64,000 nucleotides of DNA from Phytophthora sp. 'mugwort' (Eukaryota > Oomycota > Peronosporomycetes > Peronosporales > Peronosporaceae): contig JAUCEF010000006.1 of the NCBI GenBank assembly GCA_033558025.1, positions 3,472,001 through 3,536,000 of the forward strand. Direction: 5' to 3'. The translations under genes and the position numbers were made by a program. Positions 22,906 through 36,429 of this stretch are shown here, piece after piece (position 1 is the first letter of the stretch; the number at the start of each line of letters is the position of its first letter). The notes beneath the pieces were generated by a model. It saw only the letters and a program-made list of their open reading frames with translations. It searched no databases and was not told the origin of the DNA.

Positions 22906-23433
22906 TGATGTCTAGTGTTGCTGTTAGAGGTCCGCTGCAAACCGCTAAGCTCGAGATGTTTGACCGGTAGTGAAAGGGTTAAATCGCTATAAAACCCACT
23001 AGGCTCGAGGTCACTGTATGATAGACGAGCAAAGGTCACTTTGCCTGCATCCCATTTATCCAGAACGAGTTGTGTGTAGTATTGCAAAATTTACGAGGCA
23101 AAAATCATTAAGGTATATTGAAAAGGTGAAAGCTCAAATCTCAGAAGTGCGTTTCCAAAGCTGTAGTCAATTCCTTGGCTCATTCACTATTTGACTGCTG
23201 CAACATGTTCTTTGTTGTCTTCATCTTACTCGACCTCGCTGTCGTCGTCACAGTCGTCTCCACTCGAGCTCCAACAAGCTCGTACTCATTACCAGTATCC
23301 GCGATGCGAGACAATTAAAGTGTCAAACTATTTCTGAAAATTGCCGGATCAATTACTCTGATGATTTCCCATGATAACTAATTACGGATATGGCCATGAT
23401 ATTGGGTTTTGTCGCCAAAACTTCCTTTACGGC
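22906..23433. other. Nothing recognised
   Basis: About 530 bases with no convincing frame. A short Asp/Glu-rich frame may exist on the minus strand near 23220-23290, but it is too short to call. Confidence 0.4.
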
Positions 23434-23452
23434 GAATAGTATAGTACTATTC
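23434..23452. repeat. 8-bp palindromic hairpin
   Basis: GAATAGTA, loop TAG, TACTATTC. It sits ten bases before the larger inverted-repeat cluster and may belong to the same small element. Confidence 0.6.
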
Positions 23453-23461
23453 AAAAACAAA

Positions 23462-23573
23462 ACCGGACAAAACTAAACGTGCTGGTCTCACAAAACCGGA
23501 CAAAACTAAACTTGCTCGTCTCACGCAGAGTGTCTCACACAGAGTGAGACCAGCACGTTTAGTTTTGTCCGGT
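23462..23573. repeat. 30-bp terminal-type repeats: two direct, one inverted
   Basis: The 30 bases at 23462-23491 (starting ACCGGACAAAACTAAACG) are repeated at 23495-23524 with two differences and occur as an exact reverse complement at 23544-23573. The inside also has TCTCAC/GTGAGA pairs. This looks like the ends of a very small DNA transposon, or two nested copies. Confidence 0.85.
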
Positions 23574-23577
23574 GAGT

Positions 23578-23784
23578 TCACAATACGATGAACGAGGCGA
23601 CCGCGCAGACGAGATCGTCGACTCCTTCAGCGCAGAGGATATCATCGGTCAGAAAGCGCAAATTAAAATCTCGGCTCTGATGACACCCATCGTGGTTGTC
23701 GGCACAGCCCGCTGATAAAATAACGACCGTAGGAACGGATTTACCGGGGAACGCCGTGACGTCGTGGCGAATAGAGATCGCCAC
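23578..23784 (-). pseudogene. Unrecognised gene fragment next to inverted repeat
   Basis: A 68-codon open frame (SVPTVVILSAGCADNHDG, FNLRFLTDD, then GVDDLVCAVASF) whose stop codon lies immediately beside the inverted-repeat cluster. The residue composition looks protein-like and Asp/Cys-containing, but I recognise no family. It may be a coding fragment cut by the repeat insertion. Confidence 0.3.
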
Positions 23785-24252
23785 GGTGAAGAGCAGGCGG
23801 GTCTACGCTGTTACTCGTTGCATGGCTTCATTTTCGTCCACGGCCTGACGGTATTGTTGTGCACGTCAGTGATTTTCATTAAGTTAAAGTTGACATTCAC
23901 TCTTCCAATTGATGCTCTCATTATGTTAATACAGTACCACCACCACCTCCACCACGTCGGCATCGACGTGTTAAGATCGTTGGTAGTCAGCGACCAGTCT
24001 CAAGCACGCGTACAGAAGTGGGCTTAATATAGCCACAGAAAAGTGTATTATATAAACACAATTGTGACCTCTGCTTCGTATTCCCCTCCCGTGACATCTC
24101 GGCACGCAGCGCGCACGCTGGGAACAATGCATGCACGCACTAAATCCCACGCAACTACGAGGTATCCACTACACACCCAGGGCGCCGCCGCAAAGCTTCA
24201 ACTGCGATGATCTACGACCCGTCTGCACACTAGCTGGCACGTCAGCAGGCGC
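23785..24252. other. Intergenic, 3' flank of reductoisomerase gene
   Basis: No gene recognised. A CCACCACCACCTCCACCAC run lies near 23938. The right end is presumably the 3' UTR of the minus-strand ketol-acid reductoisomerase gene. Confidence 0.45.
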
Positions 24253-26270
<2,018 letters not shown>

Positions 26271-26538
26271 TTGTTAATGCCCATGAGTTCCGTCAGGTAT
26301 GTACCGAGCCATTTTGAGCGGAGCCCGCGACCAGTCGTTTACGCCCATCACGATCCTGTGTGTGCAACATCAACTTCGAGGACGGATGTCATCGCATTGG
26401 TTATCTTCGTATTTCAAAAGATTCCAATACATTTTACTCGCTTCTGGACCGAGAAGCTCCAGCAATTGCGCAAACACTTTTGGGCGGAAAAAGGTACATT
26501 CGGACATAAACGCGAAAGGGTGCTTGGACCGAAAGAGG

Positions 26539-28102
26539 ATGGAGAGCGAGGTGTTGATGCAGCTCGCGCTGCTGCCGGACGAGTACGTACTGTACATGGG
26601 CAAGCAAGCAGTCTTTCGCCCTTCGTATTTGCTAACAGCAGCGTTTCCTAGGACGCTCTTGTGGCAGAAAGGACCGGGCGTCGGCAGCGGGCGCTTTGGT
26701 CAGGTCTCGGCCGCACTGCGACTGCCAAGGTGCAACACCGAGCGCAGCGACGGGTCATGTTCACTTGCTCTTTGTATGGTGCGGCATCTGATTCGCGTCT
26801 GCTGACGTCAGTGCGGAGCTGCTCGCTGTCAAGCAGATCTTCATCCAGGAGGAGCTCGAGCTCGGCAACGACGTCAGCTCGCTATCACTGCAGCGCGTGC
26901 AGAGCTGGGAACAGATTGAGCGCGAGCTGGACGTACTGCGCCTGCTGCAGCGCCATGCTCACCGCAACGTCGTGCGCTTCCTCGGCTGCGGTGCGTCTGT
27001 CCGCAGTACTTCTTATCTTGCAACACTTGTCTGGGCGTATCTGACGTTGCGATGAATCTGGTGTTGTGTGTGTGTGCAATGACTTGCTTCTACTGGCAGA
27101 GCGCTACGGCCCGATGGTCAACATGTTCATGGAGTACCTTCCGGCGGGTTCGCTGAGCAAGTACGGGGTCTTGATGGGCCTTTGTACGACTACCGAACGC
27201 GACGTCGGTTATGTCGAAGCAAGGCTTCGGGTGCATTACTGATTGTGTTGGGGCTTGTTGTGGGGTGCATGCTGCATTGTAACTGCAGATTGCTGAAGGA
27301 GTTTGGCCCCTTTGAAGAAAATATGGTGCGGGCCTACGTGCGTGACGTGGTGCATGGCGTGGCCCATCTGCACGAGCTGGGCATCGCTCACCGCGACCTT
27401 AAGTGCGCCAACTTGCTGCTTGCAGACGACGAGTATGGCGGCGTCAAGATAGCCGATTTCGGGACGGCGAAAGAAGTGGTTGAGGAGGAGCTGGGCGGAG
27501 TTATTGCCGAGGAGCAAGATCAGGAGCAGGCGATGGAGAGAGCGAGGTGTGTTGTGCTTGCTGCTTGCCATGCTGCTATTGATGGTGATGGTACTGAGGT
27601 CGTAGGGGCTGCTCGATTTATCCAGGTCTGTGCGTGAAGGCTTGGGGTCACCATTCTGGATGGCACCAGAGCTCGTTCGCGCTGAAAAGGGGATAGATTC
27701 CTGGCGAAAGGCAGATATATGGGGCATTGGCTGCATCGTGATCGAAATGGCAACGGGGAGGCCTCCTTGGGTAAGTGAAATGAATCTGCAGCCGATGTCG
27801 TTAGGCCATGTTGACTCGATGCAAGTTGTGTTGCCAAGAGTTTATAACGTGCTTGTGCATTCTACACTACCCTCATCCGTGACCTTTAGGAAAACCTGTC
27901 AAACCCGCTCACCGCCATGTTCCACATTGCATCCGCCACTACTATCCCGGAGTTCCCGTCTCATTTGTCGCCCACAGCGCACGATTTCTTGTCTCTATGC
28001 TTCGACAAGAACCCAGATACTCGCGCGTCTTCGGCGAAGTTGCTTCAGCATCCGTTTCTTTGTGAGGATACTGAAGATAACAGTACAGTCGATCAACAGT
28101 GA
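26539..28102 (+). CDS. MAP3K-like Ser/Thr protein kinase, multi-exon
   Basis: Protein kinase most like the STE11/MEKK group. Exons deduced from splice sites and kinase motifs: 26539-26582, 26652-26729, 26812-26990, 27100-27160, 27289-27546, 27626-27770, 27890-28102; all introns are GT..AG, 69-128 bp, and the join keeps frame, giving 325 residues. Motifs in order: GPGVGSGRFGQV (ATP loop), ELLAVKQ (Lys), HRNVVRFLG, MEYLPAGSLSKLLKEFG, HRDLKCANLLL (catalytic loop), IADFGTAKEV (DFG), GSPFWMAPEL (APE), DIWGIGCIVIEMATGRPPW, and the terminal FDKNPDTRASSAKLLQHPFL. The first intron (26583-26651) is optional: it is a multiple of three and has no stop. The N terminus is uncertain; the frame is open to 26299, and an upstream ATG exon at 26278 ending in CAG|GTATGT is possible. 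Only the kinase domain is present, shorter than typical MEKKs. Substrate unknown. Confidence 0.88.
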
Positions 28103-29595
28103 TGGGCGTCGTTGATCTCTTCCACTTGGAGCAGAGTGTGCTAAATAAGTGGCGGCTCGAGCTGTGGCTTCGCGTTTTGATAGTCAGACATCGGAAGCAG
28201 TAGACGAATAATGTATGTATGGTATAGATAGGCGGAGCAAGTGATATGTCGATATCTAAACAGTATCTGGGTTAGTCAGATTCAAGATATCGTTTTACCA
28301 AATCACTTGCAGGAACTGCTGCATCATACATGTACATGTAGTTAGATTTGCAGTGACAAACGAGCTAGGGTACTGACCACTACCTCCAGCCAGAAGAGAC
28401 TCCGTACGCTTGAGTAACCGTTTAAGACGATGCAAATCGATTTATGACGCGAATCTTCCTGTCGGCTGTATTAATGACAGCATCGCAACTCGAAGGCCAT
28501 GCGATGGACGGCTTCCTTGTTCGAGAAGACACAGAAAGTCTACACGAAAGAAAAAGACAAGGCTTTTCGCTGGATGCGATTGATCCGCTCATATTTAAAG
28601 TGGAAACCTGAAAGATGACTATACGTGGACTTTAGAAGGTGTTTGCGGGCTACGTTATCGACGTATTGGAGTAGTTACGCGGAAACATACTTCTTCGCTA
28701 GGATGGGCGATCTTTTCGGCAGTGGGCACAGTAAACATCGCCCCATCCAAGACTCCAATTGCATCTGTTTAGCTTTCTGGGTTTACAATGTGGGTCGTTG
28801 TCTGGTGCAAGCAATTCAACTGTCGCGACGAGCACACGCGAACTACAAAGTTGCTCCTCACGGCTTTCGCAATGCCTGGGCGTGTGCACTGTACCAAAAA
28901 TACTGCAAGAACGGTTGGTACCCGTTCTGCTTGCTCAAGAGGAGTGCGGCAAGTCTTTACTTGCTACTTGCTACATGTATTATGCTCGCCCCGCCCGCAG
29001 GGGATCGCTTCGCCACACGCCCTGCCGGACCAACAAAGGCTTTTCGTTTCCGCAGGGAGGAATGTTGTCAGAGCAATTAGTGTTAGGTGACGAAGTGTAG
29101 ATGAAGCTGCGTTAATGATAATCACTACTCCCGACAGCCATACATGCGCCGTGACCAATCCATTATAAAATATTGATATCGAAAAATGTGCTTTTAAACA
29201 ACTTCAGTGAAAACAGGACGGCTGAAGCCGTAAGTTATGCTGCATCGATGACCGAGCTGCTATCTCAGGCGAACACATCAAAGAAAGAAGAGTGACAGGC
29301 GCTTCCCATGTGGAGCTAGCTACCTGTAGAAAGCTCGTTTCGAAGAGTTTCCTATTCACCTGTTGGTACCTAACGAGGTCTATGACATGCTGCGATTGTA
29401 TGGCCTAACGAAGACGGGTAATATGGGGACCGCTGCAAAGCAAACTGTCAATAATAGCTGGAGCTGGTACACAACATTACGGAAGGGAAATTTCATGGCA
29501 ATGCATCTGGTGAATTGATATTGCATGTCTTAGTACCTTGTCTTAAAGCAAGATCGAACAAAACTCTATTTGATCTCAGACTAATCACGGCTGAG
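28103..29595. other. Large gap, no gene recognised
   Basis: A plus-strand region around 28625-29100 has overlapping open frames of 100-151 codons in all three frames without any motif; a decayed element is possible. The first 250 bases are probably the kinase 3' UTR. The last part flanks the exonuclease 3' end. Confidence 0.4.
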
Positions 29596-30796
29596 TTACT
29601 CCATCATGGGTACCTGGTGGCGAAGGGCAAAGGAAAGCAGTTTTCCAAGTAAAACGTCATGATTCTCGTTCACAACCGTCTGCGCTGACGAGTTGTAGCT
29701 TTTTGTACGTAATAGTTCCTTCGTGTCCTTCAGCTGAATCATAGCGAGCAAAACTACACAGCATAACGTAAGTACCGATTGCACCCCCATCATCACGATC
29801 ATCCTTCCTCAAACATTTACCTCTCAATGGTGCCCATGCATCTGTCGCCGCGTAGCTGATCTGAGCGTCGCTCAGCACTGGCGCTTCCCAATCCGACACT
29901 TGCATCTCTTTATCCAGCGATCCGCCCAAAAACACTTGAGACGCCGTCTTAAGCCCCGGTCGAATGCAACCAAGTTTGTGTGCGATATAAAGCGTGTCCA
30001 CTGTCGAATTCACCGCCTGCACGAGATTTGACGATTTTAGCTGATGGAAATCGTCGCTCAGAGAGTGACCCACTTTCAGCACGTCAGGGTTGACAAATAA
30101 CTCTTGCAGCATCGGGGGCAGCGGCTTTCCCCGCTGCAGCCTGTACAGGAACGCTCGCTCCAGCGTGCTGACCTGGATCAAGCACACGGGGTTGCCTTTC
30201 TTGCCCTTTAGCGGACGGAAGTCTGGCCTCGCCTCCGTGTCGACACCCACGACCTTCTGCTCCCTCAAATATTTTGCATGTTCCTGCTCCTCCTGCTCCG
30301 AGTGGATGACCGCAATGGGTCCATCGAAACTAGTCTGAGGCAGGTTGTCGTAGTCTCCAAGCGTTCTCTCGCCGAAGCGCCGGAAGAGTGGCGAGCCCTC
30401 GCGGAAGAGCGGCAGGTGTTTAATACGAGCGTGTCTCGCCTCCTTCTTCCGCAACATGCATGTGAACTCCTTCTGGCGTTTCTTGGCAGCGTCATCCAAA
30501 GGTTCAAAGGCTGCGCTTTGTATGGGGTTTTGCGCGGAGGCGACAGGCAGCGGCATCTCCTGCAACGACTCGGTGGCCAGCGCGGCCCGCAGGCGATTAA
30601 GCTGCTGGCGCTGCTTCTGACCGGCGGGCGACAATGTGCCGTTACCGCTGGCACTGCGTGTCCTCTGGTTGCCGTTGAAGAACGCGCCGCAGTATGGGGC
30701 GGTGCCTAGCGCACACGCCCGCCGAGACACAAGGCTCTTGGCCAACAGCATGGACCACAGATTCGCTAAATACCCTTTACCTCGTGAGAGTGGCAT
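29596..30796 (-). CDS. DEDDy-type 3'-5' exonuclease domain protein
   Basis: Predicted nuclease of the DnaQ-like DNA_pol_A_exo1 family (RNase D / Rrp6 / WRN-exonuclease group) that trims nucleic acid from the 3' end. Two exons, 30796-29821 and 29753-29596, joined across a 67-bp GT..AG intron; the splice restores frame after DAWAPLR and gives 377 residues. Catalytic residues are visible: Asp and Glu in VVGVDTEA (186 and 188), Asp in VGHSLSDDF (248), and Tyr/Asp in ISYAATDAW (315 and 319). The first 150 residues have no domain; the N terminus (MPLSRGKGYLANLWSMLLAK) or the second Met could be an organelle-targeting sequence. RNA versus DNA substrate cannot be told from sequence. Confidence 0.9.
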
Positions 30797-31017
30797 CTGG
30801 CAAATTATTGAATATTAATGCTAATATTGTTCAGTAAGATTAGCAAATTGGAGAGACTTCAGACAATCCTCTTTGCTGTGATAGTGTCGGGACCCAACAC
30901 ATTATTACTCACTAGGATTATTACAAGGCAGAAATGTCTCATAAAACTGGTACATGGTGACTTCCGGCAAAAGGCAACCTCTAAGATGTAGGCATAATTA
31001 ATTACCTGCGGCGGTAA
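30797..31017. other. Short intergenic region
   Basis: Separates the exonuclease start from the pogo-like transposase remnant. No motif fixed. Confidence 0.4.
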
Positions 31018-31218
31018 GTGCAGCACGCCCTTAACAAGCCTGAAGCAGACCCGACCATGGACCTAAACAACGTCGTCATGCTCTACAACGTCGACGTGCT
31101 GCAGGCGGTGTTGTGGAGCATCGATACCTGGAACGCTCTGCTTCCCAGCATCTTCATTAACTGCTGGAAGAAGACAGGTTTACTCGACTACTACAATGTG
31201 CGAGTACGCGGAGCCGGA
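31018..31218 (+). pseudogene. pogo/Tigger-like transposase, part before copia insertion
   Basis: The C-terminal part of a DDE_1 (pogo/Tigger, CENP-B-like) transposase: NNVVMLYNVDVLQAVLWS, WNALLPSIFINCWKKTGLLD. The W..vs..tI.NCW.kTGll pattern is a hallmark of this family. The DDE core that should lie upstream is absent. The frame runs directly into the copia LTR. Confidence 0.75.
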
Positions 31219-31478
31219 TGTGGGAAGAAGCATGGATAGTTGTCATGAACGAGGACACTGATTGATTGGTGAGTGACCACACACCATTGGGTGTGGGACT
31301 AGTACACATGGGTTGTGCGGATAGTATGTGACTGGAGTAGAAATGAGCATAGGGTGCTAGATTCTAACTGCCACGATGAGGGTTTTATGTTTTGAGTGTT
31401 TTCTCCTCGATCCCAAAACTTGCCAAGTGGAACTCAGGCTTACGATATCCTTTCCTGTCTTACCTCTCTGTGCTTATA
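31219..31478 (+). repeat. Copia 5' LTR
   Basis: Starts TGTGGGAAGAAGCATGG and ends about CTTATA. Aligns over its whole length with 36170-36429. The following bases (GGTTATGGGCCC) would be the primer-binding site. Confidence 0.85.
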
Positions 31479-31579
31479 GGTTATGGGCCCAAAATCGCAT
31501 TCGGACAAATAGAGATAGCAGCGGATGAGTTTGAACGACGTGATTGTCGGGTGGCTTTTGTGAACGCACATCCTTAATT

Positions 31580-32570
31580 TAATAGCCAAGACCACCAGCT
31601 CAACAGCCAGTGCAACCGGTACAAAGCAACAGGTACAGCAGCCACCTGTGCAACAGCCAGCCCAGAACCACGCAAGAAGAGGCTCTATGAGAAGGCGCAC
31701 AAGTCAGCCAAGTTGGAGGACTACAACTCGTTCTCCGATTACAAGAAGTACATTCATGTTCTTTGGCCAGTATCAGGTCCTGAACAGGGTCACTTGCCCT
31801 GTCGTTGCACCACCACTCCCAGATCGGGATCGAGATGAATATGAAGAGTGGATGAACTTGGACTATTTTATACGGGATAATATTTTACCAAGTATCAAGA
31901 CGGATGACCAGATGCATGCGAATTAAGCTGCGACTGGGAGAGAGATGTGGGATTTGCTAGTGGAGTACTAGACAAAACGAGATTATATCGATAGTATCTA
32001 TCTTCATGGCAATTAACACGGTATTTACAACGAAGGCCAAAACATTACGAAATGGCTCGACTCGATGGAGAAAATGCGTCGACAGTTGGCTGATCTCGAC
32101 GAGCCTATGCCAGACCAAAAACGTATGTCAAGATTCTTCAAGAAAACGTGCACGAGTCCCATCGCCATCTGATACAGACGTTGAACGCCAAGTTCTTTGG
32201 TACGGAGCACCATGTGCTGGCACGCGACGTGGTCAATGCGCTTCTGGACTGACAGTGAAGCCCGAGTCAATGACCGTGAGAGATCGAAGGCTGATTTATG
32301 ATGAAGAAAAAGATAACATATACTTTTTTTCAATCACCACCTTGAGCAAGCCAATAGGAAAGGGAACGGCTCTGGATTTGGCAAGAAGCATAAGTTGAAG
32401 GACAAAGGCAAGATGAAGAAGGCTAGTAATGGTGGTGGGCGTCACAGCTGCGGCGATCCAGGACATTGGAAGAAGGACTGCCTTGATGCAAACTATGGCA
32501 AGACCAAGCGACCAACCAAGGTGAAAGCGTTAGATGCCGCGAACCCAGCATTTCGTCGATTCGAATAGGA
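31580..32570 (+). pseudogene. Copia gag remnant
   Basis: Decayed capsid region with frame changes. Near 32448-32500 it encodes HSCGDPGHWKKDC, a CCHC zinc knuckle with the first Cys degraded. Intact protein would package element RNA. Confidence 0.65.
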
Positions 32571-32639
32571 TGGCGAAGACAAGAAGCAGCTCGGTAATCA
32601 TGCGGATCTCATGTGCAACCATTTAGCAACCATTACCAG

Positions 32640-33720
32640 ATCAGAGTGGCTTCTTGATACCGGCAGCAGTGTGCATGTGTGTGTGTGGAGAAAGATTCCA
32701 TGATCAATGTATCTGAAGAAGGGGCATCGATTTTGTAATAGCGAAGTGGGACGAAGTCAGTGTGTTCGGCGATCTGCCGTTATGGGTCCGACACAAACAT
32801 GATGGTCAATTCGTTTATTTTCTTTTGCGTGGTGTTCACTACTGGGCAACGCAATCTACTGAGTCTGCCTGCTCTGCGTGGATGGATGGGTGATTGAGTC
32901 TGGCACTTTGCCCAAACAAGTTGTTTGTTCCACGAAAAAAGATGACTTGCAAATTGGATAGCAAAAGCATGGGTGATATTATGTGTTGACTACAACGCTC
33001 CAGCAAGTGGGTGTATACGGCGTGTGTGAAGTATTTGGAAGCGAAGTTGGTGCTGTGGCATCATCACCTGGCGCAAGCAGGCAAGTAACCCATGCGAACC
33101 ATGACCAAAGATCGAGTTTTGGATGGCATTGACATCGCTAAAGACGGCCCTGACAAAGCATTGGACAAGTGCATGGTCTGCTCAGTATCAAAGCGCAAAC
33201 AAATGTCGTACAAGTCAGCGCATCCAGTGCGAGCCACTACCAACTATTTCAAAAGCTCATGACGGACGTATGTTATGTAGACGTGGAGACTGCGGGTCAT
33301 AATCGCCACATACAGTTGATCCAAGATGAGAGATCTCGTTACAAGTGTGGTTTCTTGATCACAACGAAGAAGGAAGCCACAGCCAATGTAATTGCGCACA
33401 TAATTCTCTGACGGCGCGAGGCCATACTGTTGGGATGCTCGCTTCCGACCACGGGGAATAGATTGTGAACAAAGTGATGAAGGTGCTTCTGACAGGAGAA
33501 GAGATACACTACCAATGGATGAATGCTTACTCATCAGAGGAGAACAGTCTGGTCGAGAAGTTGAATGGGACAATTCTCCCGTTAGTCAGAGCCGTACTCT
33601 CTGCAAGCGACATGCCAGAGCTATGGGGTGAAGCATTTGGCTTCATTGTGGATGTTGATAACGTGACCATCACCAAGGCTTTGAATGGCGCAACACCGTA
33701 GGGTCGGCTGTTTGGGTCAC
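32640..33720 (+). pseudogene. Copia protease and integrase remnant
   Basis: EWLLDTGSSVHVC (about 32645-32690) is the aspartic-protease DTG motif. From about 33050, LWHHHLAQAG...MVCSVSKRKQMSY matches the gag-pre-integrase HHCC zinc region. Integrase core pieces follow in several frames to about 33700 (EENSLVEKLNGTILPLVRAVL, MPELWGEA). Multiple stops. Confidence 0.75.
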
Positions 33721-33728
33721 CACCACAC

Positions 33729-34606
33729 GTGGGCACTTTGCGTGCATGGGGTACGATGGTGTTTGTGTTTCAAGTCAAGAAGAAACGTGCCACTAAGTTG
33801 GAGAACCCAGGACGACCAGCGATCTTTGTTGGATTCCCAACGCACTCGATTGGTTATCGACTGCTGTGTCTTGTTGCTGGCACGAGTATTGAACGTCGTG
33901 ACGTGCAATTTCGTGAAGACGTGACAATGAAGCGAGACTATATGGAGGCGCTGATGATCAACAAGATGGCCAAGCACGAAACCAAACCAGGAATCATTTC
34001 GTATGTGTCCTACCCAGTAGTAGGTGATGGAATCCCCAAGGCAGCGTTGCCTGTTCAGGACCCAAGTCGTGCAGCAAAGGCGGTACTCGGTACTGATGCA
34101 GGCGACTCCTCAAGTGATGATGATGACTCCGTTGATGAGTGGAGCGAGTACATCAGGCCAACGACCCATTGGTGCAAAGACCAAACTCCAACTTGGGTGG
34201 CGGTGACTTGGCTGACGAACAAGAACCAGTTGGGCCACGTCGTGACAATCAAGAACAAGTCGCTGATGAACATGTCTCTGACCATGATGTGGCCCTTGGT
34301 GGTGGTAGTGACCATGGATTGGATTACGATGGTGATCATGGAGACTATTTCGATAGAGACCCTGGTGATGACGACACTCATGGTGGTGTCGTCGATGGTG
34401 CAAGCTCAGGGGGAGAATCAAGTGGTCACGAGGGGGAGAATGATAACGATTCTTCCTCGGTGAGTGAAGATGAAAACGACAACATGACAACTCAGTTTCC
34501 CAGCCGACAGCCAGCACAAAACCTGGGTGGTCGTCGCGACCGAGACATCATCGACGCATCAGCCAACGACTTGATGGGTATGAATATGAGCTACCGCCAA
34601 GTCTGA
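33729..34606 (+). pseudogene. Copia integrase C-terminal region, acidic linker
   Basis: LRAWGTMVFVFQVKKKRATKLE...FVGFPTHSIGYRL is the conserved copia region after the integrase core. It is followed by an acidic, Asp/His/Gly-rich linker (34080-34520) that reads open in more than one frame. Confidence 0.7.
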
Positions 34607-34639
34607 TTACTGATAATATCGCCGGGCTGGTGGAAGCTA

Positions 34640-35600
34640 CCGATGCTGACTCCAGTTCGAGGAAGGTATTCTCGAATTACCCGATGGCCAAGCATGCATC
34701 GCCGCGATGGAACTTGAGTTTTGCCAGCAGATCAAGAACGGAACGTGGAAGATGGCCAAAAGACCAACTGGGGTTCCGGTGCTGTCTTGTCGCTGGGTGT
34801 GGACATGCAAGCGCAACGAGACCGGCGTAGTAGTGCGGCGCAAGGTACGACTCACGATCCGTGGTTTTCTCCAGAGCCATGAAATAATTTACTTTGAAAC
34901 TTATACAGCTGTCCTGCGTGTGGAAATAATGAAGTTCATGTTGATTGTGACGAATCTTCGTGGGTACAAGTGTCGTCATGTGGACTTTGTTACGGCATTT
35001 CTAAAGGGGCCAACGAAGATGGCGCGAGGATCCTCATGAATCAACCAGAAGGCTTTGAGGATGCCATCGATCGTGTATGCCAGCTGGCCAAGAGTATCTA
35101 CGGTCTCAAGCATGCGTCACGGGGCTGGTGGGAGACACTTCCCTCGATTGCTTGGTCCGCTCTTTGGATCGGACCGAGCAATCGATGAGCTTGTGGCTGA
35201 GTTGCGTCGTGGATTTGAACTGAAGACTTGGGAATAGTGGCCCCACGTGTTGAAGGTGGGATGGACACGCCAGGGGAAATGGTGACGTTGTCACAAACGG
35301 CGTACGAACGAACTCTTGAAGTCTTCAACATACAGGATGCCAAGGCAGTTGTTACACCTGAGGTGCTGGGTCTCGTACCAGTGACTCCACCCAAACCATA
35401 TGGTTCAGAAAAGCATGATCCGATTATTTCAAACCGGGCTATCATAGGGACACCTCAGTATCTAGCGACCCGAATGCGACCCGATATCGCTAATGCAGTG
35501 CGTGTGCTCAGCAAATTCAACAGCTGTTATACACATGCCCACATTGTGATGGCCAAGCGCGTGCTATGCTGCTTGAAAGGCACACATGACTTTGGATGAG
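34640..35600 (+). pseudogene. Copia reverse transcriptase lacking YVDD
   Basis: NGTWKMAKRP, CRWVWTCKRNETGVV, YKCRHVDFVTAFLKG and QLAKSIYGLKHASRGW give reverse transcriptase blocks in order. The expected YVDD block should follow the last one, but the sequence jumps to DELVAELRRGFELKTW, so the catalytic segment is deleted near 35165-35190. Later blocks (PYGSEKHDPI...YLATRMRPDIANAV) are present. Confidence 0.82.
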
Positions 35601-36135
35601 TGTTTACATTACAATGGGATCTCCATCGATACGTATCGAGACATTTGCAGATGCGGACTTTGACATTTGCAAGGATACAAGGCGATCAGTTTCTGGGTAC
35701 TGCTTGCAAGTCAATGATTGTATGTTCCGGAGTCGGAGCAAGACCCAGAGTATCAATGTCGATGACACGTGCAGTGCTGAATACATTGCGGCGAGTTTGT
35801 GTTCGACAGAGTTGATATGGGTGAGAAATTTGTGCAAGCAGTTTAAGACTGAATATGGACCGATGGTCATGCACCAAGACAACCAGAGCGTCATTGCTGC
35901 ATCAACGAATACGGGCAAGACAAATAAAGTGCAAGGGATCGACATCAAGTATTACAAGGTAAAGGATCATATTAAGAATAAGTACTGCTTTGGTATCCGA
36001 TACTGCCCCATTGAGGAGATGGTGGCTGATGTGCTTACCAAGGTCTTGGGTGTATCCCGGTTTGCTATTCTTCGCAATAGACTCAGTGTGGACCAGATCA
36101 TAGGCGTCAAGCTCAAGCGTCAGCGGACCATGTAA
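35596..36135 (+). pseudogene. Copia RNase H
   Basis: A 179-codon open stretch with FADADFDICKDTRRSVSGY, STELIWVRNLCKQF, MHQDNQSVIA and a VADVLTKVLG terminus, the standard copia RNase H block. Best-preserved part of the element. Confidence 0.85.
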
Positions 36136-36159
36136 TTTCCCCCTCCTTGAACTTCATGT

Positions 36160-36169
36160 TCAGGGGGAG
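36160..36169 (+). other. Polypurine tract of copia element
   Basis: TCAGGGGGAG directly precedes the TGTG of the 3' LTR, as required for plus-strand priming. Confidence 0.75.
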
Positions 36170-36429
36170 TGTGTGAAGGAGCATGGACTGTTGTCATGAA
36201 CGAGGACATAATAATTGATGGGTGAGTGACCACACCGTTGGGTGTGGGACTAGTACACATGGGTTGTGCGGATAGTATGTGATTATAGTAGAAATGAGCA
36301 TAGGATGCTAGATTCTAACTGTCACGATGAGGATTTTATGCCTTGGGCTTTCCCTCCACGATCCCAAAACTTACCAAGTGGAACTCAAGCTTTCGATACC
36401 CTTTCCTGTCCTACCTCTCCGCGCTTATA
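36170..36429 (+). repeat. Copia 3' LTR
   Basis: Starts TGTGTGAAGGAGCATGG and ends about CTTATA; the same 260-bp length as the 5' LTR with scattered substitutions and two small compensating indels. Confidence 0.85.

Larger units (their letters stand above)
31219..36429 (+). mobile_element. Ty1/copia LTR retrotransposon, inactive
   Basis: Both LTRs, a polypurine tract and all copia domains in order (gag zinc knuckle, protease, integrase, reverse transcriptase, RNase H) are recognisable. The LTRs are 260 bp each and differ at roughly 30 positions by eye, so the insertion is old. Many stops and shifts interrupt gag and pol, and the reverse transcriptase lacks its YVDD active-site segment. It is inserted in a pogo-like transposase gene. 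No clean 5-bp target duplication was seen (CCGGA left, CTGAA right). Confidence 0.88.
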
